Program-made: the position numbers and the translations under genes
Shown here: positions 35,331 through 48,299 of the stretch, piece by piece
Numbering within the stretch: the stretch's first letter is position 1
Layout: every line of letters begins with the position of its first letter
Notes under the pieces: model-generated
Database searches by the model: none
Told to the model about the DNA's origin: nothing
The model's input: the letters and a program-made list of their open reading frames with translations, nothing else
Origin: Epiperipatus broadwayi
Lineage: Eukaryota > Onychophora > Udeonychophora > Euonychophora > Peripatidae
Length of the DNA: 64,000 bases
NCBI GenBank assembly: GCA_028023455.1
Contig: JAQFVV010000558.1
Span: 88,501 to 152,500 of the forward strand
Direction of reading: 5' to 3'

Positions 35331-35640
35331 GCTACTCAAGATGGTGGAAGAAGCCATAAGCTGGCTGTAGCAAAAAAACATATTTTTAAAATTTTATATA
35401 GGCATTTTTAATTTTGTAGAGTCACTAGAATAAAACTACTATTTTTTTTTTTAAAAAAACGCCTATATAAAATTAAAGATTAAAATTCTTTACTATAGCC
35501 AGTTTCGGCATATTCCGCCATCTTAAGTTGCTACTACTTAAGATGGCAGAATATGCCGAAGCTGACTATAGTAAAGAATTTTAATCTTTAATTTTAAATA
35601 GGTGTTTTTAAAAAAAAAAATTGTAGTTTTATTCTAGTGA
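35331..35640. repeat. R4 palindrome, plus an extra direct copy
   Basis: 35422-35527 and 35537-35640 are nearly perfect reverse complements separated by 9 bases, forming a roughly 105-bp-armed hairpin. The centre reads AAGATGGCAGAATATGCCGA outward. A third, more diverged copy in direct orientation to the right arm occupies about 35331-35431 (CAAGATGGTGGAAGAAGCC). There is no coding capacity. It is best described as a foldback element. Confidence 0.85.
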
Positions 35641-35847
35641 ATTATTTTATATATATATAATGTTTACATATTCTGCCATTCAAATATTAATGTAAAATAA
35701 TACTCATAGAGAAACGATTACAAATGCAAAATAAAAAAGGGTGGTTCATTACATAAAATGAATATATAATGAAACAAAAAAGTAATAGTACTCAAATCAA
35801 CAAAAAATTAATATTCTCAGCAGACAGATTATGAATATGATGTGGTC

Positions 35848-35926
35848 AAAAGTATACTTGGTATAATGATTATTGCTAAAATTTTATATTTAACCTCTGC
35901 ATGAGAATTATTTTACATTAATATAT
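35848..35926 (+). repeat. Dispersed repeat R6, copy 2
   Basis: TCAAAAGTATACTTGGTATA followed by ATTGCTAAAATTTTATATTTAACCTCTG, paralleling 15705-15800. It ends exactly where the AT/TCATCATCA end of the RTE begins. Confidence 0.7.
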
Positions 35927-36469
35927 ATATATCATCATCACCAACCATTTTCAATACACTGCAGGATGAAGGTCTCTCCAAGTTCAATCCATCTTCTCTG
36001 ATATCTAGCATCTCTTCTCCACATCACCCCTGCACACTTTTTTATTTCATCCATCTATCTCACATGTTGTCTCATTCTGGGTCTTTTACAATCTCTTGGA
36101 AGCCAGTTTAAGATTTCAATTATTCATCTATTATCATCTCTTTTAGCAATATTTCCAGCCCAACTCCACTTCAGTCTTTTAATTTTTTCAATGAGGTCAG
36201 TAACACCTGTTTGTTCTCTTACCCATCTCTCCATACTTCTTTGAGTGGTCTGAAGTCTCAGATACATAAGTAAAAAATGGTAAGACACATTTACTAAAAA
36301 CCTTCCTTTTCAAACACATTGGCATATTTCCTTTTAGTATCAAGTTATTTCTACCAAAAGCACTCCAACCAAGTTTAATTCTATGATTAATTTCATCAAT
36401 TATGTTTCCATCTGTATTAATAATCTGATCAAGGTATTTGTAACTGTTAACTTCTTCTAAATCATCATA

Positions 36470-37850
36470 ATCAATCTTTACTTGATATTTTGAGAAAATC
36501 TATTAAACATTACTTTAGTCTTTTTAACATTTATCTTTAGACATACTTTTCTACTTTCATTTGATAACTCTTGCAATATTTCCTGCAATTCTAAAGCATT
36601 TGCAAAAACAACTACTTCATCTGAAAAATCTAAATGACTTAAATAATCTTCATTTACTTTTACTCCTTTAGCTTCCCATTTTAATCCACAAAATATTTCT
36701 TGCAGCACTGATGTAAAATGTTTATGAGATATGGAATCACCCCATCTTACACTCTTCTCAGTGTTGAATTTCCTAGTATCATTATGTAATTTAAATGTTG
36801 CTGTTGAATTTTATAAATATTCTTTCAAATATGACAATATCCTGGATCAATACCTTGATGATCCAATGCTTTAATCACTGAAGAAATGTTTATAGAGTCA
36901 AATGCCTTTTCATGATCTACAAATCCAAAGCATAAATACAACTAATATTCATTTACCTTTTCTATAACTTCTTTTAATATCTGGATATGATCTACACTAC
37001 TAAAACCACTTTTTAAATCAGCTTGGTGTCTTGGTTGGTGGAAATCCAATGTTCTCGGTAGATGAGTTGTAATAATCTTTGTAAAAATTTTGTATAAAAT
37101 TGATAAAAGACTGATAGGTCTGTAATTTCTAATATCTTCTTTATCACCTTTTTTTAAATATCTATATTAATACTGCATTCTTCCAAACATCTGGTACATC
37201 TTTATCATTTAAACATTTGGTATATAACTTTTCTAAAAAAATTATATTTCTTCACCTACTTCTTTTAATATATCAATTGTAATTCCATCATTGCCTGGAG
37301 TTTTTCCTTTCTTCATAAATTTAATTGCATGTCTCACTTCTTCATTTAAAATTCTGGGCAAGTTGGAAGATATAATTGATATAGGAGATATTTGTTCTTT
37401 ATTGCTATATAATTCTTGATAGAAGTCTTCTACTGATTTCATGATGTCATCTCTTTTTTTAGTAATAATTCCATCTTTTTTTCTTATTGCAGATATAAAT
37501 ATACTACCAATAGAAAAATGTTGTTTTACATGCTTAAGACTTTTACTCTCTTCTACAGCTTTCCTTGCTAGATCACAGTTCTATTTTTTATATCATTTTC
37601 AACTCTTTTCTGCACCATTTTACAAAATTTCAGATATTCAATCCTTTTTAATGCATCATTTTTGTATATCTTCATATTCCTTCTTTTCTTCATCAATACT
37701 GTAGTTTCAATAGAAATTTTATTAATCAATTGCTGCTTTTTTCTACCAGCTATCTTTGTTGCAGTTTTTAAAGGTGCGTCTATTATTTTCATATTAATTT
37801 CATTCAAATTTGAATCGTGTTCAAAATCTACTAATACTTGAAACAAATTT
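36470..37850 (-). pseudogene. RTE reverse transcriptase with altered catalytic box
   Basis: Reading down the minus strand: FYQELYSNKEQISPI, KFMKKGKTPGNDGITIDIL (fingers), NYRPISLLSILYKIFTKII, LDFHQPRHQADLKSGFSSVD, VDHEKAFDSINISSVIKALD (first Asp block), then LHQCCKKYFVD and the frame 36708-36478 with YLSHLDFSDEVVVFANALEL. Family members read FADDIVLFA at that point, so the second catalytic Asp is Glu and an Ala is Ser. Further on, KVCLKINVKKTKVMFN is the LKINxxKTKxM block. Multiple frameshifts and stops confirm decay. Confidence 0.8.
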
Positions 37851-37989
37851 GTAAATTCTAATTTTAATTCATTACAATGTTTCTGAACATTAGGAATATC
37901 AACCGTAAATATTGTTTGTCTTAATAATTTTTGTCTCTCTAGTTTTGTATTAACATGTATCTTACTAATCGAAGATCACTTCCTGTATT

Positions 37990-38720
37990 AAATTTATTGA
38001 GAACATTACAATCTTTAAATATGTATTTTCTGTTAGTCAAAATATAATCCAATTCTGCTGTACTTTCATTTGGATGCTTTCATGTCCATTTCCTTTTAAC
38101 ATTTTTCTCAAAAAAATAATTCATAATATAAAGTTTTTCTTTTTCTGCAAACTCCACATGTCTATGTCCAATTTCTATTACCATAACCAAAATTATCTAC
38201 AGCACTTTCATCTTTCATTTGTTTACTAATTCTAGCATTAAAGTCTCCCATAAGAATTTTAAAATGTTGTTTATTCTGATCAAAAATCTTTTGTACATTT
38301 ATATAAAAATCTTCTACTATTTCATCACTGTGAGAACTTGTTGGGGCATAAACCTGAATTATCTGCATTTAGTATCTGCTATTAAGTTGTATAACTAATC
38401 TTGCCACCCTGTCTGATACACCAAAAATATCCACAATGTTATTCTTCCATTATTTATTTATAATGAATTCCACTCCACTTATATTTCCATATTTATGCCT
38501 TTATAATAGAGTGCATGTCCACTTTTTAAATCAATTGTCTCTTCAGCTTTTTTTTTAACTTCACAAAGTCCACTAATGTCCCATTTAATATAAGACAGTT
38601 CTTCTTCTAATTTTTGCAACCTTCCTTCACTTGAAAGTAATCTACAGTTGTAAGTATCAAAATAAAAAGTTGTCATCAAATGGCAGCTCAGGTTCACATT
38701 CAGGGGGATTCTTAACACCC
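37990..38720 (-). pseudogene. RTE endonuclease
   Basis: Blocks in order are TYNCRLLSSEGRLQKLEEEL (start of the domain), IKWDISGLCEVKKKAEETI (the GxxEV block with catalytic Glu), then IIQVYAPTSSHSDEIVEDFY and KILMGDFNARISKQM (GDFN block), ending AVDNFGYGNRN. At least one frame change separates 38479 from 38368. The SDH region is not clear. It would nick target DNA at the insertion site; this copy is broken. Confidence 0.8.
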
Positions 38721-38769
38721 TCTCCCTTTGGCTACCAACCGCAGCCTTGGTTTGTGACTTTACAGACTC

Positions 38770-40480
38770 CTGGGAATAAGAGCCATGATTTATTTTTGTC
38801 TGTCATGATTGTATATATCTATTAGAAAAATATCATGTACACATACATTTATTCTGCCCTAAAAGGCCACTGAGAAAAAAGACCATAATGTTTCTTGATC
38901 TTAACCTCAGAGATAAGTAGCCAATAAACTCACCACATTGGCTAATGTGTGTTGGTGAGCATCCCATCCACATCTAAATATTATATCAGTAATAACAGTG
39001 GCAATAACAAGAACATTTGGAGTGGACATTAGGATTTTGCCCTGCTCGGTTCCTTTAAGGCTACAAGAGGATCAAAGGGTCTCATTTCAGTTAATAGCAA
39101 ACTCCTTTCTGCAGCCAGTATATCCATATAATGAGAAAAATTATGGTTACAAAAGCTCTGTTATAATAATCCTTACAACCAGAAGTTTGTGCGATGAAGG
39201 AAAATATGATAAAAACCAACTTAAAGCATATTACAGATTTATAAATAACAAAATTTAGAGATTATTTTCAAAATTAAATATAATTTTTAGAATTATGAGT
39301 ACAGAAATCAACATATTAGCGATGCATGTACTTACATATATTAGAAATATTTAAAGAAAAATAAGATTGATATTCTCTTCTTTCTGAAAAAATTATATGT
39401 ATTAACATATTGAATTTTGTATAAATGGTAATGTATTTTTTGAATGTAAATAATGATAGTGTCGTTATACCATTTGAAACTAACAAATACATTATCCTAC
39501 AGACGTTAAATTGAGTATTTAAAATAATAAACGATTTACGTAAAATAAAAAATTAATTTTGAAAACATTTTTTTTTAATAAAAAGATTAAAGTGATGGGT
39601 ATTTTTTATTGAAAGAAATAAAATAAAATTAAATCTTTAGTGCAACTCATCGTTAAATGAAAATAAAATGATTGAGAGATTTATATATACATTTTAAAAA
39701 AATGCATATAATAATGCATTTAAAAACAATCTCTGCTCGGCGGAGGGGGGGGTATGTTATAGGCTATTAGAGTTCTAATGTATTAATATATAAAACTATA
39801 TCACTAACTTAAATGATTTTGCTATATCTTTAAAGATGAAATATATTTTATTAACTATAAAAAAAAATGAATCTATCTAATTTAAAAAGAAAATCTATTC
39901 ATATGTAAATTGATTTTATGTAAGTTATATGTCTATAAAGAACTTTATGATGTATTAGTAAAACATTTGATAGCGTGCTTTTGACTTGAGTTTGAATTAT
40001 CCTGAGATAAAACTTTATATTTTTTTAGGTTTTAATCAGCTGTAGAACTTTTTTTCAGACAGGTAACTCTTAGCCAGCCAGTTCTCGCCAAATATTGATT
40101 TAAAAATTAATATCTAGTTTTTTTAACCAAAAAGTAAATTAAAAGATAAACTCTTCAAATCCTCAACCTGGTAGTTGGACAGAATAGTAATGTCTTCTCT
40201 TTTACTATTTCACTATGACAGGTTGTTAAAAAGGGCTTTGGCTTTTGTAGAATATTTAAAACCTTTTATATGGTATATGGAGAACAAATATAGACTGAAA
40301 AATACTAAGTTCAAATTTTTCTACTCTCATATATAAGAAATATCCATTATAAGTAAATGATATAGATGTATATTATATCTATTTTATGGTCAACCATGTG
40401 GTCTCGTCCATAAGAGAGATGATTACTAGTAATTTTGAGGCAAAATAAGAATAGGAACTTTGAAATACTTTAAAAGGATA
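38770..40480. other. No recognised gene; contains a G8 run
   Basis: The part up to about 39150 is less AT-rich and may be 5' flank or UTR of the RTE element; this is inference. GGCGGAGGGGGGGG stands at about 39738. The rest is AT-rich. Confidence 0.4.
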
Positions 40481-40485
40481 TTAAA

Positions 40486-40487
40486 CA

Positions 40488-40558
<71 letters not shown>

Positions 40559-40580
40559 CAACAACAGCAGCAACAACAAC
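40486..40580 (+). repeat. (AAT)n passing into (AAC)n
   Basis: More than 20 AAT units followed by AACAACAACAACAGCAGCAACAACAAC. Confidence 0.95.
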
Positions 40581-41289
40581 CATAATAATAATTCAATTCA
40601 ATTTAATTTATTTATTTACCGTACAAAACTACAGCATAAAGCCAATTACAGAATTGCATCATAATAAATATACAGTAATGTACATAAATGAGTATAAATG
40701 ACAAATTATTAATATGATTATATGTCATATTTTTATAAAAGATAAGTAACACATTTAAAAATCTTACATTAGTAAAATCATAATTATAGATAATAATTCA
40801 TTCATTCAATTACTTAAGTGCCAAGCACCAGCATATTATCATTAACACATTAATAATAACAAATAAATAAAAGGAATAAATATAATATACATAAAATAAT
40901 AATAATAAAAAAAACAATTTAACAAATATATATATATATTATAACCAGTTGGGTTACATCACACACACTAATATAGTGTATATGAATATATATATATGTA
41001 AAATAAAGAAAAAGTAGAAATAAACATAAAATACATTTTTGTAGATATTTTTCTATATTTTCTAAAATAAAATAATAACAAGTAAAGGGTTAAATAACTC
41101 TGGGTTTAAAATAAAATTTCATTATGAAATTAATATTTTTAAAAAGGTAATATAAATATTGTATTATTATTATTATTCTGATTGTGAAATGTAAAAACAC
41201 AATACTTGTTTTTGAAATTTTTTTAATTAATTAAAACATATATGTTTTCAAAGGGATTAGAGAGCTAAAAATAAAAGCTCTGTTTTTAA

Positions 41290-41830
41290 TCAAGATCTTA
41301 TCACCTTAGATGATTTTATAAAAAGAGCCGATAAAAAATATCAGCCAGTTTTTGGATAATGATTTTGAAGAGACAATATGTTGTTGGCTGTAGCAGAGAG
41401 TTTGCAGAAAAGCTACCATGAACTAATGTTGCTGAAGGTCGGAGCTGCTACTATTTTTCTTCACAGGAGTTTTGGTTTTGAAGCTGGGTCACTTCTGAAT
41501 CAGTAGCCTAAAAAAAATGAGGACAAAATAGCTAGCAGAGTTATATAAAGCTCCTATGAAGATCTAAGGGAGTACAGTCCAGTAGTAGCATTATAGTTTA
41601 CTGCAGAGAATTGATTTATGAAGCCAGGGTCACTTCAAATGGATCAACTAGCTGCTTAAATATATGTTCTAGAAGACATCCTGACAATTGCTTGGACTAC
41701 AAAAGAAATCTCATGGTATGCCAACAAATTACTGGAATTATATACTTTTACCTGATGATGACAATCACTAAAACCAAACTCATCAAGAAAAAATCTTCCA
41801 GCTTGCTGAAGAATTAATTACATATATGCT
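41290..41830 (+). other. GC-richer unassigned segment
   Basis: This stretch is visibly less AT-rich than its neighbours and contains purine-rich phrases such as GCTGCTACTATTTTTCTTCA and GAAGCCAGGGTCACTTC. A similar AAGC(T/C)(A/G)GGGTCACTTC phrase appears twice (about 41477 and 41620). Short frames do not resemble a known protein. It may be an LTR-element remnant or the leader of another repeat. Confidence 0.3.
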
Positions 41831-42294
41831 GTGTCAGATAAAGGCAAAGAAACACCGATAAACATATATACAGCTGGTGGTGAGTAGCATTATATATGAT
41901 AAGGAAGTTTTAAACAATTTCCTTAGTAAAATGATATTTTTATAACTAATAGAACTATATAAAACGATATTAGTTTAAAATCGTTTATTAAAGAAGAAAA
42001 AACTGTTTAAAGTTATATTTATGATTTAAAAAAAAGTACAAAGTTATAATTAATAATCAAGAAAAAGATTTCCAAAAAATTTTTAGACTAGGAAAAGCAA
42101 GACATTTTAAATCAATTAACTGTCAAAAATTTGATTGGATTTATTTTTAGAAAAAATGCTATATTCAACAAAAAGAATAATTGTGAAAATAACTTTTATC
42201 ATTATAACAAATATATAAATTTATGTATATTCAAAATGGAATTATTAATTATAAAAGTAATGTTATTTATTGTTTGACAAAATTAAATTTATAA

Positions 42295-42366
42295 ATAATC
42301 TGTGCACGCATATATATCAATGCTTGTCAAATAATCTGTGCATACATATATGTCAATGCTTGTCAA
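42295..42366 (+). repeat. Tandem duplication, 36-bp units
   Basis: ATAATCTGTGCA...CAATGCTTGTCAA at 42295-42330 and 42331-42366, with three differences. Confidence 0.9.
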
Positions 42367-42689
42367 ATAAAACATAAATGCAAATGATATTTATTGTGTT
42401 ACTGAATATTAATTGTATATTATAAATCACGCGTCTCTGCGCATATATATGTAGACCATAATAATAATATGAATTGTAATTTTGTAAATTAATGTAGCAA
42501 TTTGAATTTTGAATGGTAAATATTGTCTATTAATGTAATAACTTGAATTTTGTAATAACTTGAATTTTGTAGTAATTTTGTAAATTATAGAATGATGACT
42601 TTATTATTGTGTATCATTCAAAATCAGAACCCTTATAAGATCTTATTTATTTTTGTTGTTATTAATAAACTTATATTCAATTGTTAAAA

Positions 42690-43210
42690 ATTGTATTCCA
42701 TCATCTCTTGGTCACATACAATAATAGAACTTGTGTTCCTGAGCTAGATTCGGACACGGATAAATGGGGATGTGTTTAGTGCTTTGGGCATCCAGAGATA
42801 ATCAATCATCATCCTGGTTGGCTCAAAAGAGGATACTCTTTAAAGCCCATGCACTATTATTTTTTATTTTACTTTAGTCTTATTAAAAATTTAAGTTTAT
42901 ATAGTTGGCCAGTACAAGTGGCCTGAGCATTGATGATGATCAGCATGTTTTAAATGTCCCAGCATTATTGATTTGATTTCTGATTATTGTGTATTTAATG
43001 GATGGGCATGAAGCTGGTGCATCCAAGTTATGTTTAAATAATTGCCCAAACTGGTAAAGGCTCAATAGTTAGCCTGGTCTAAAGAAGACCCATTTTCCGA
43101 TCCAGTCACAAGGTTGACTGTTGATTTATATAGTTTATTGTTCAAATCCAGCCACTAGATGGACTGTTGATTTATTGTACTGATTTATTTATTCCCATCA
43201 ATGATGATGA
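42690..43210. other. GC-richer unassigned segment with ~48-bp duplication
   Basis: Includes GATCCAGTCACAAGGTTGAC (43098) and ATCCAGCCACTAGATGGACTG (43146), each followed by TTGATTTAT, a roughly 48-bp tandem duplication. The preceding AATAAA and U5-like composition (42670-42740) raise the possibility of an LTR remnant, but no paired LTR or TG/CA ends were found. Confidence 0.3.
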
Positions 43211-43380
43211 TGAATGGTTCTCTTATATCTTTAAATATTTACTTATAGATAATTTTTCAAAGTATTGATTATTTGTATTTATATTTTGTACTTGGGGTTG
43301 ATGATGTTTATTCCCATCAATCCAGGTTCACTCCTTCCACTATCACCCACTTCATCTCTCATCTACCCCTATCCTATTAC

Positions 43381-43403
43381 AATATATATATATATATATA
43401 TAT
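43381..43403. repeat. (AT)n tract
   Basis: AT alternation just left of a hairpin. Confidence 0.9.
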
Positions 43404-43432
43404 GTTAATTCTAATATTTTCACGGATAAAAG

Positions 43433-43493
43433 ATGTCATATTATTATTACTATTTTTGGGATATTCCTGAAAATAGTAATAATAATATGACAT
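43433..43493. repeat. Perfect hairpin, 24-bp arms
   Basis: ATGTCATATTATTATTACTA at 43433 and the reverse complement ending at 43493, with a 13-base loop. It is bordered on both sides by (AT)n tracts. Confidence 0.85.
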
Positions 43494-43698
43494 ATATATA
43501 TATATATGCAAAACCATAAAACAATACAATACTAGATTAAATCCAAAATTTTACCAAAATCCTTACACAAACATGGTTTCATCTACTACAAATAGACTTT
43601 CTCAAATGAAAATCAATATATATACAAACAAACAAACCTTCCCATAATTCATTTCAAACCCCACCTTCCCTTAATATCAAAAGAAGTCTTCATAAGAT

Positions 43699-43700
<2 letters not shown>

Positions 43701-43754
<54 letters not shown>
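43701..43754. repeat. (AT)n microsatellite
   Basis: About 27 AT units. Confidence 0.95.
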
Positions 43755-43765
<11 letters not shown>

Positions 43766-44020
43766 CAAGTTAAACCAATCAAACCTGGTATTTAAATTTA
43801 ATAACATTACCAAATTGATTATAATCTAAATTGAAATGATTAATATTACTACAAATCTGATTATATAAAGATGGTAGCCTAAATTAAGGAGAAAATTTAA
43901 GAACATTGGAATGATAAGTTTTAATGTAACAAACAGAAGCAGACCGAGTATCATGTCCATGAGATCTAATTATAATAGTAAAAATTGTGTCAGATAAAAA
44001 AACTATTTTATTAACAATTT

Positions 44021-44734
<714 letters not shown>

Positions 44735-44739
44735 TAAAG

Positions 44740-46540
44740 ATTAAAACCTTTTTCTAAAAGATTTTAAAAAATAAGGAAGAATGTACTTAAAAATATAATT
44801 ATTGGAGTGAGCATTTAATGAAGGAAATAAATTAATTTCAGAGAAAAAAACAGCATAATTACATTAAGGAGATTAATTACAAAATAAATCTTAGAATCAA
44901 ACAAGATAATTACAGCATTTGTATTTTGGTTTACAATAATTGGAAAAAAATATCTAGAAAGATTAAGATTGCATTGTATATATTTATATACAGTTGCATT
45001 CTGGTGTTATTTTGTGGGAAACTAAAACTGATTTTGTAAAACTGTTATATCTAGTTTATATATCAAGAAAGTTAGTTAGGTAACAAGGAAATCACAATCA
45101 AGTGTATAAAAGGTATATATTACTTTAGATAAAAATCTTTGCAGGCTAATGCTAGAAAAGCTAACCTGATTTTCAGTGTAAGAGCTTGGAAAACCCACCA
45201 ACTGCATGAAATCTATTTTTTGAAGATTATATTTGCAGCTTAAATTTATTATTCTAGAAGAAGTTTTAAGTCCCAGTATATCTAAAAATCTATAAGTATC
45301 TATTCAAAAAAAATTTAACAAGCACAACGCTAAGCTAGAAAAAGAAGAAAAGTTAAACTCTGCCAAAAATACTTATAACTGGACATTTTAGCTTTGTCTT
45401 GATAATGGATATGTTCAAATCAATGATGGAAACTCTAAGGCATGGGGTATATAAACCTCACAAAAAGGTACACAAGGATTTGGACAAAAATGTGCATTAT
45501 TATGATTCCATGATATTGGTTTTTTGAAGAAAAAAATAAGAATTAAAAATATATACTTGTTATTTTTAAGAACCTCTATTTTGTTCAGACCTCATAAATA
45601 TAAAAAATTTTGTAATTAATTTTATGAGTCGATCTGCTATGTTTAAGTATTTATTAAAGATTATTAGAATAGTATTTATAATATGAAAATTGTCAGATCA
45701 TAAAACTAATTCCATGGTATTTCATCTGAGAGTAATTCATGTGATTCTTGATTTGTCCAGGTATAAAAAAAATTGAAAAAGTTGTATTGATCCATATTAA
45801 TCATTTCAGTTATGAAAAGTTAGCCCAAAGCTTTGGAAGTTTATAAAGAAAATATTTATAAACCTTCTAAGTTATACAAACAGGGTATATTACTGAAATC
45901 CTTCCTGATGATATACCCAGATAGTGATGATGATAATAATCGTCATTAACTCAGTCCCGAAGATTAAAATAAATAAATATTTTTAATTTTAATTACTAAG
46001 ATTATTCCAAGATCTAAAATTATATTTTTAGAAATATATTCATTCACTCGTCTATATATCCCCGATCATTACAATATTTACAAACGTGTTGCATAATCAA
46101 CAGTACAAGAATACATCATTTAATACTTACATTAAAAAACTTAATAATTAAATATTTACTTCATTAGCATGAAATCTATATATATATATATATGTGTGTG
46201 TGTGTGCTTGGTGCACAGATAATGAAGTTAGTAAAAGCAAATACTACTCTACAATTCAATGAGCTGAGCGCTTTCGGGGAGGCTTTATGCTCTCATAATC
46301 ATAGCTACTAAAGTGCGAAGAACTATACAAATGTAATGTGGAAATATATGCAAATTGCTACATAATTAATAAACTATAACACTTTCGCTTTAAATAAATC
46401 CATTCAAAAACTCTTCTATTTATCTGGATATTATTACATATATATCAGAGAGCCAATGTTATTTAGTTAAAAACTACAGAGAAGCGTTAATATGTAGTGA
46501 GTCCAAAATAAACTTTTGTACTATATCTTAATAAAATTTA
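44740..46540. other. No recognised gene
   Basis: AT-rich. A small GC-richer islet at 46255-46320 (GAGCTGAGCGCTTTCGGGGA) and an AT/GT microsatellite at 46179-46205 are the only distinctive points. Confidence 0.45.
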
Positions 46541-46899
46541 ATAATATGTGAATGGTAATCAATATGTGAAGAGAAATGGGATGGCAAAGAATGTATTCTC
46601 TAAATATTTTTCTTGTTCCATTTTGAATAAAATATGTTTAATTTGTGATGCATTATTAATCATTCATTGTGAACATTTTAAGTATTATTTTAATATTCTT
46701 TCCCATTCTTTTGAAAATTCTTGCTTATCTATAATTATGTTTCATATTGCATTTTTATTTCGCGAAGTTTCAATAGTTGCTTTTTTATGCAAATTTAATG
46801 TGAATTTCAGTGCTTGGGCTTTTAATTACGATTTCCCGGTTGTGATCAGTTATTTTAATCACTCAAGGAGTTCTCATTTAGCATGTGGTAATTAAAACT

Positions 46900-48030
46900 T
46901 CATTTAAAAAAATAATAATGCAGATTTGCATTTTTTTATTCTAAAAAAAGAGATTCAGCTGTTGCTTAAATTTGTAATCAGAAAGAGAGTTGTCAGAAAG
47001 GTTTAAATAAATAGTGACTTTTATATGATCGTTAGTATGATTGCCTTTTGAAATACAGGGAAAAAAGTTGTAAGGAATGAATAAAAGTAACAAAAAGTGT
47101 GAGCGTATTCATTAACTCTAAATAAGAGTATATTTAGAAAACTTGAGCAGTTTTGTAATCTAGTGGTTAAACTTTATAAATGATTTATGTCGAAATTTTT
47201 ATAGCTGCTTATTATTTATATATTAATAAATTTTTAGACTAATCTAATATATATGTAAAAAATTAAAATATCCAATTTTTAAACAATAATTTACATAACT
47301 TTAAAACACATGTATCTTATGTTATCATCAAGCCAATTAAAGTGCAACACATATTCTGGGTCTATGCCCTTCTCCGTAGAGTGTTAGAAAGCTTTGTCTT
47401 GCGCGCTAAAGAGCTCTAAAATAAGTTTTTATTATAAAATAAAATTCAATTAAAAATTCAAGCTTTAGTGATATTTAAATAGAACTGAAATGTACATACT
47501 TACATAAAGGTTGGTTGACTTTCAAGGCAGTTGAAAAAGTATTGGCCTGAAATATATGTACTGAAGAGAATGTTTCTATTTTTGTCAAGAACTGAAAAAT
47601 AATAAAATAATATATATATATATGTGTGTGTGTGTATATAAAATTCTGAAAAGTTGATACTGCTTCAATATATTCTAAATTATTATAATATTATAAAGGT
47701 ATGGAAAATAGAGGTGAACATGAGGAGATGGGAAATCAACATCATTCCCATTTAACATAAATAATCATCACTGATCAAATGAATAAATAAAGAAAATGAG
47801 GTGTATAAAAAAATAAGAGCATGACTAGAAGCACTGAACAAAACTATAAATAATTACAACAATAATTATAAATTACAAACTGCATCTGCATCAATATTCT
47901 GGTCATAGAGTACCATGAATGTACTGTACAAACATAAAACAATTTAAAAAAAAAATGCAGTGAATATACTTTAATAGTGATACTTCTGAGCCATCCAGAG
48001 ACCTATCTGGCTACCCATTCACAAACATTA
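46900..48030. other. No recognised gene; small GC-richer islet
   Basis: The stretch at 47350-47420 (CTATGCCCTTCTCCGTAGAG, GTCTTGCGCGCTAAAGAGC) stands out in composition but matches no RNA gene that I recognise. Confidence 0.4.
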
Positions 48031-48038
48031 ACCCCCAT

Positions 48039-48062
48039 GTATATATATATATATATATATAT
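48039..48062. repeat. (AT)n tract
   Basis: AT alternation directly adjoining the R5 left arm. Confidence 0.9.
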
Positions 48063-48243
48063 AGCTGACATTTTGGTACAATAACAAGTACCTTGTCAAA
48101 GTATCTTTTTCTCAACCAATAGAATTTAAGTATGAGGGGAAACAAAAAGATAAAAATGATTTTAAATCTCATAAGCATTCATATGATTTGAGAAAGAGTA
48201 CGCTTTAAAAAAGATACTTGTTATTGTACCGAAACATCAGCTA
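48062..48243. repeat. R5 inverted repeat, 29-bp arms, ~124-bp interior
   Basis: TAGCTGACATTTTGGTACAA at 48062 pairs with the segment ending TTGTACCGAAACATCAGCTA at 48243, with two mismatches over 29 bp. The interior is not self-complementary. It is like a MITE with terminal inverted repeats, but the target-site duplication is unclear because of adjacent (AT)n. Confidence 0.75.
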
Positions 48244-48299
48244 TTTAGCTATTTTACCACACAGATTATCCTGAAAATAATAATAACATGAAATCATCA

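Larger units (their letters stand above)
35930..38760 (-). mobile_element. RTE-type LINE relic, near full length
   Basis: On the minus strand the element runs from an endonuclease N-terminus near 38700 to a 3' end at about 35930. There a TTGGTGATGATGATATATAT tail appears, the short TGATGA-type repeat tail seen in RTE elements rather than poly(A). Endonuclease and RT blocks are all in order but spread over several frames, with stops. The motifs are those of the RTE/BovB-like group often mis-annotated as craniofacial-development-protein-like. It is about 2.8 kb long, close to full RTE length. Confidence 0.85.

Noticed and set aside
39735-39755. G8 run as a possible G-quadruplex
   Set aside because: Only one long G run with no further G tracts near enough to form an ordinary intramolecular quadruplex.
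46548-46895. 115-codon plus-strand frame, the longest outside repeats
   Set aside because: No recognisable domain, composition as expected from AT-rich DNA, and no splice or transcript evidence visible; cannot be supported as a gene.
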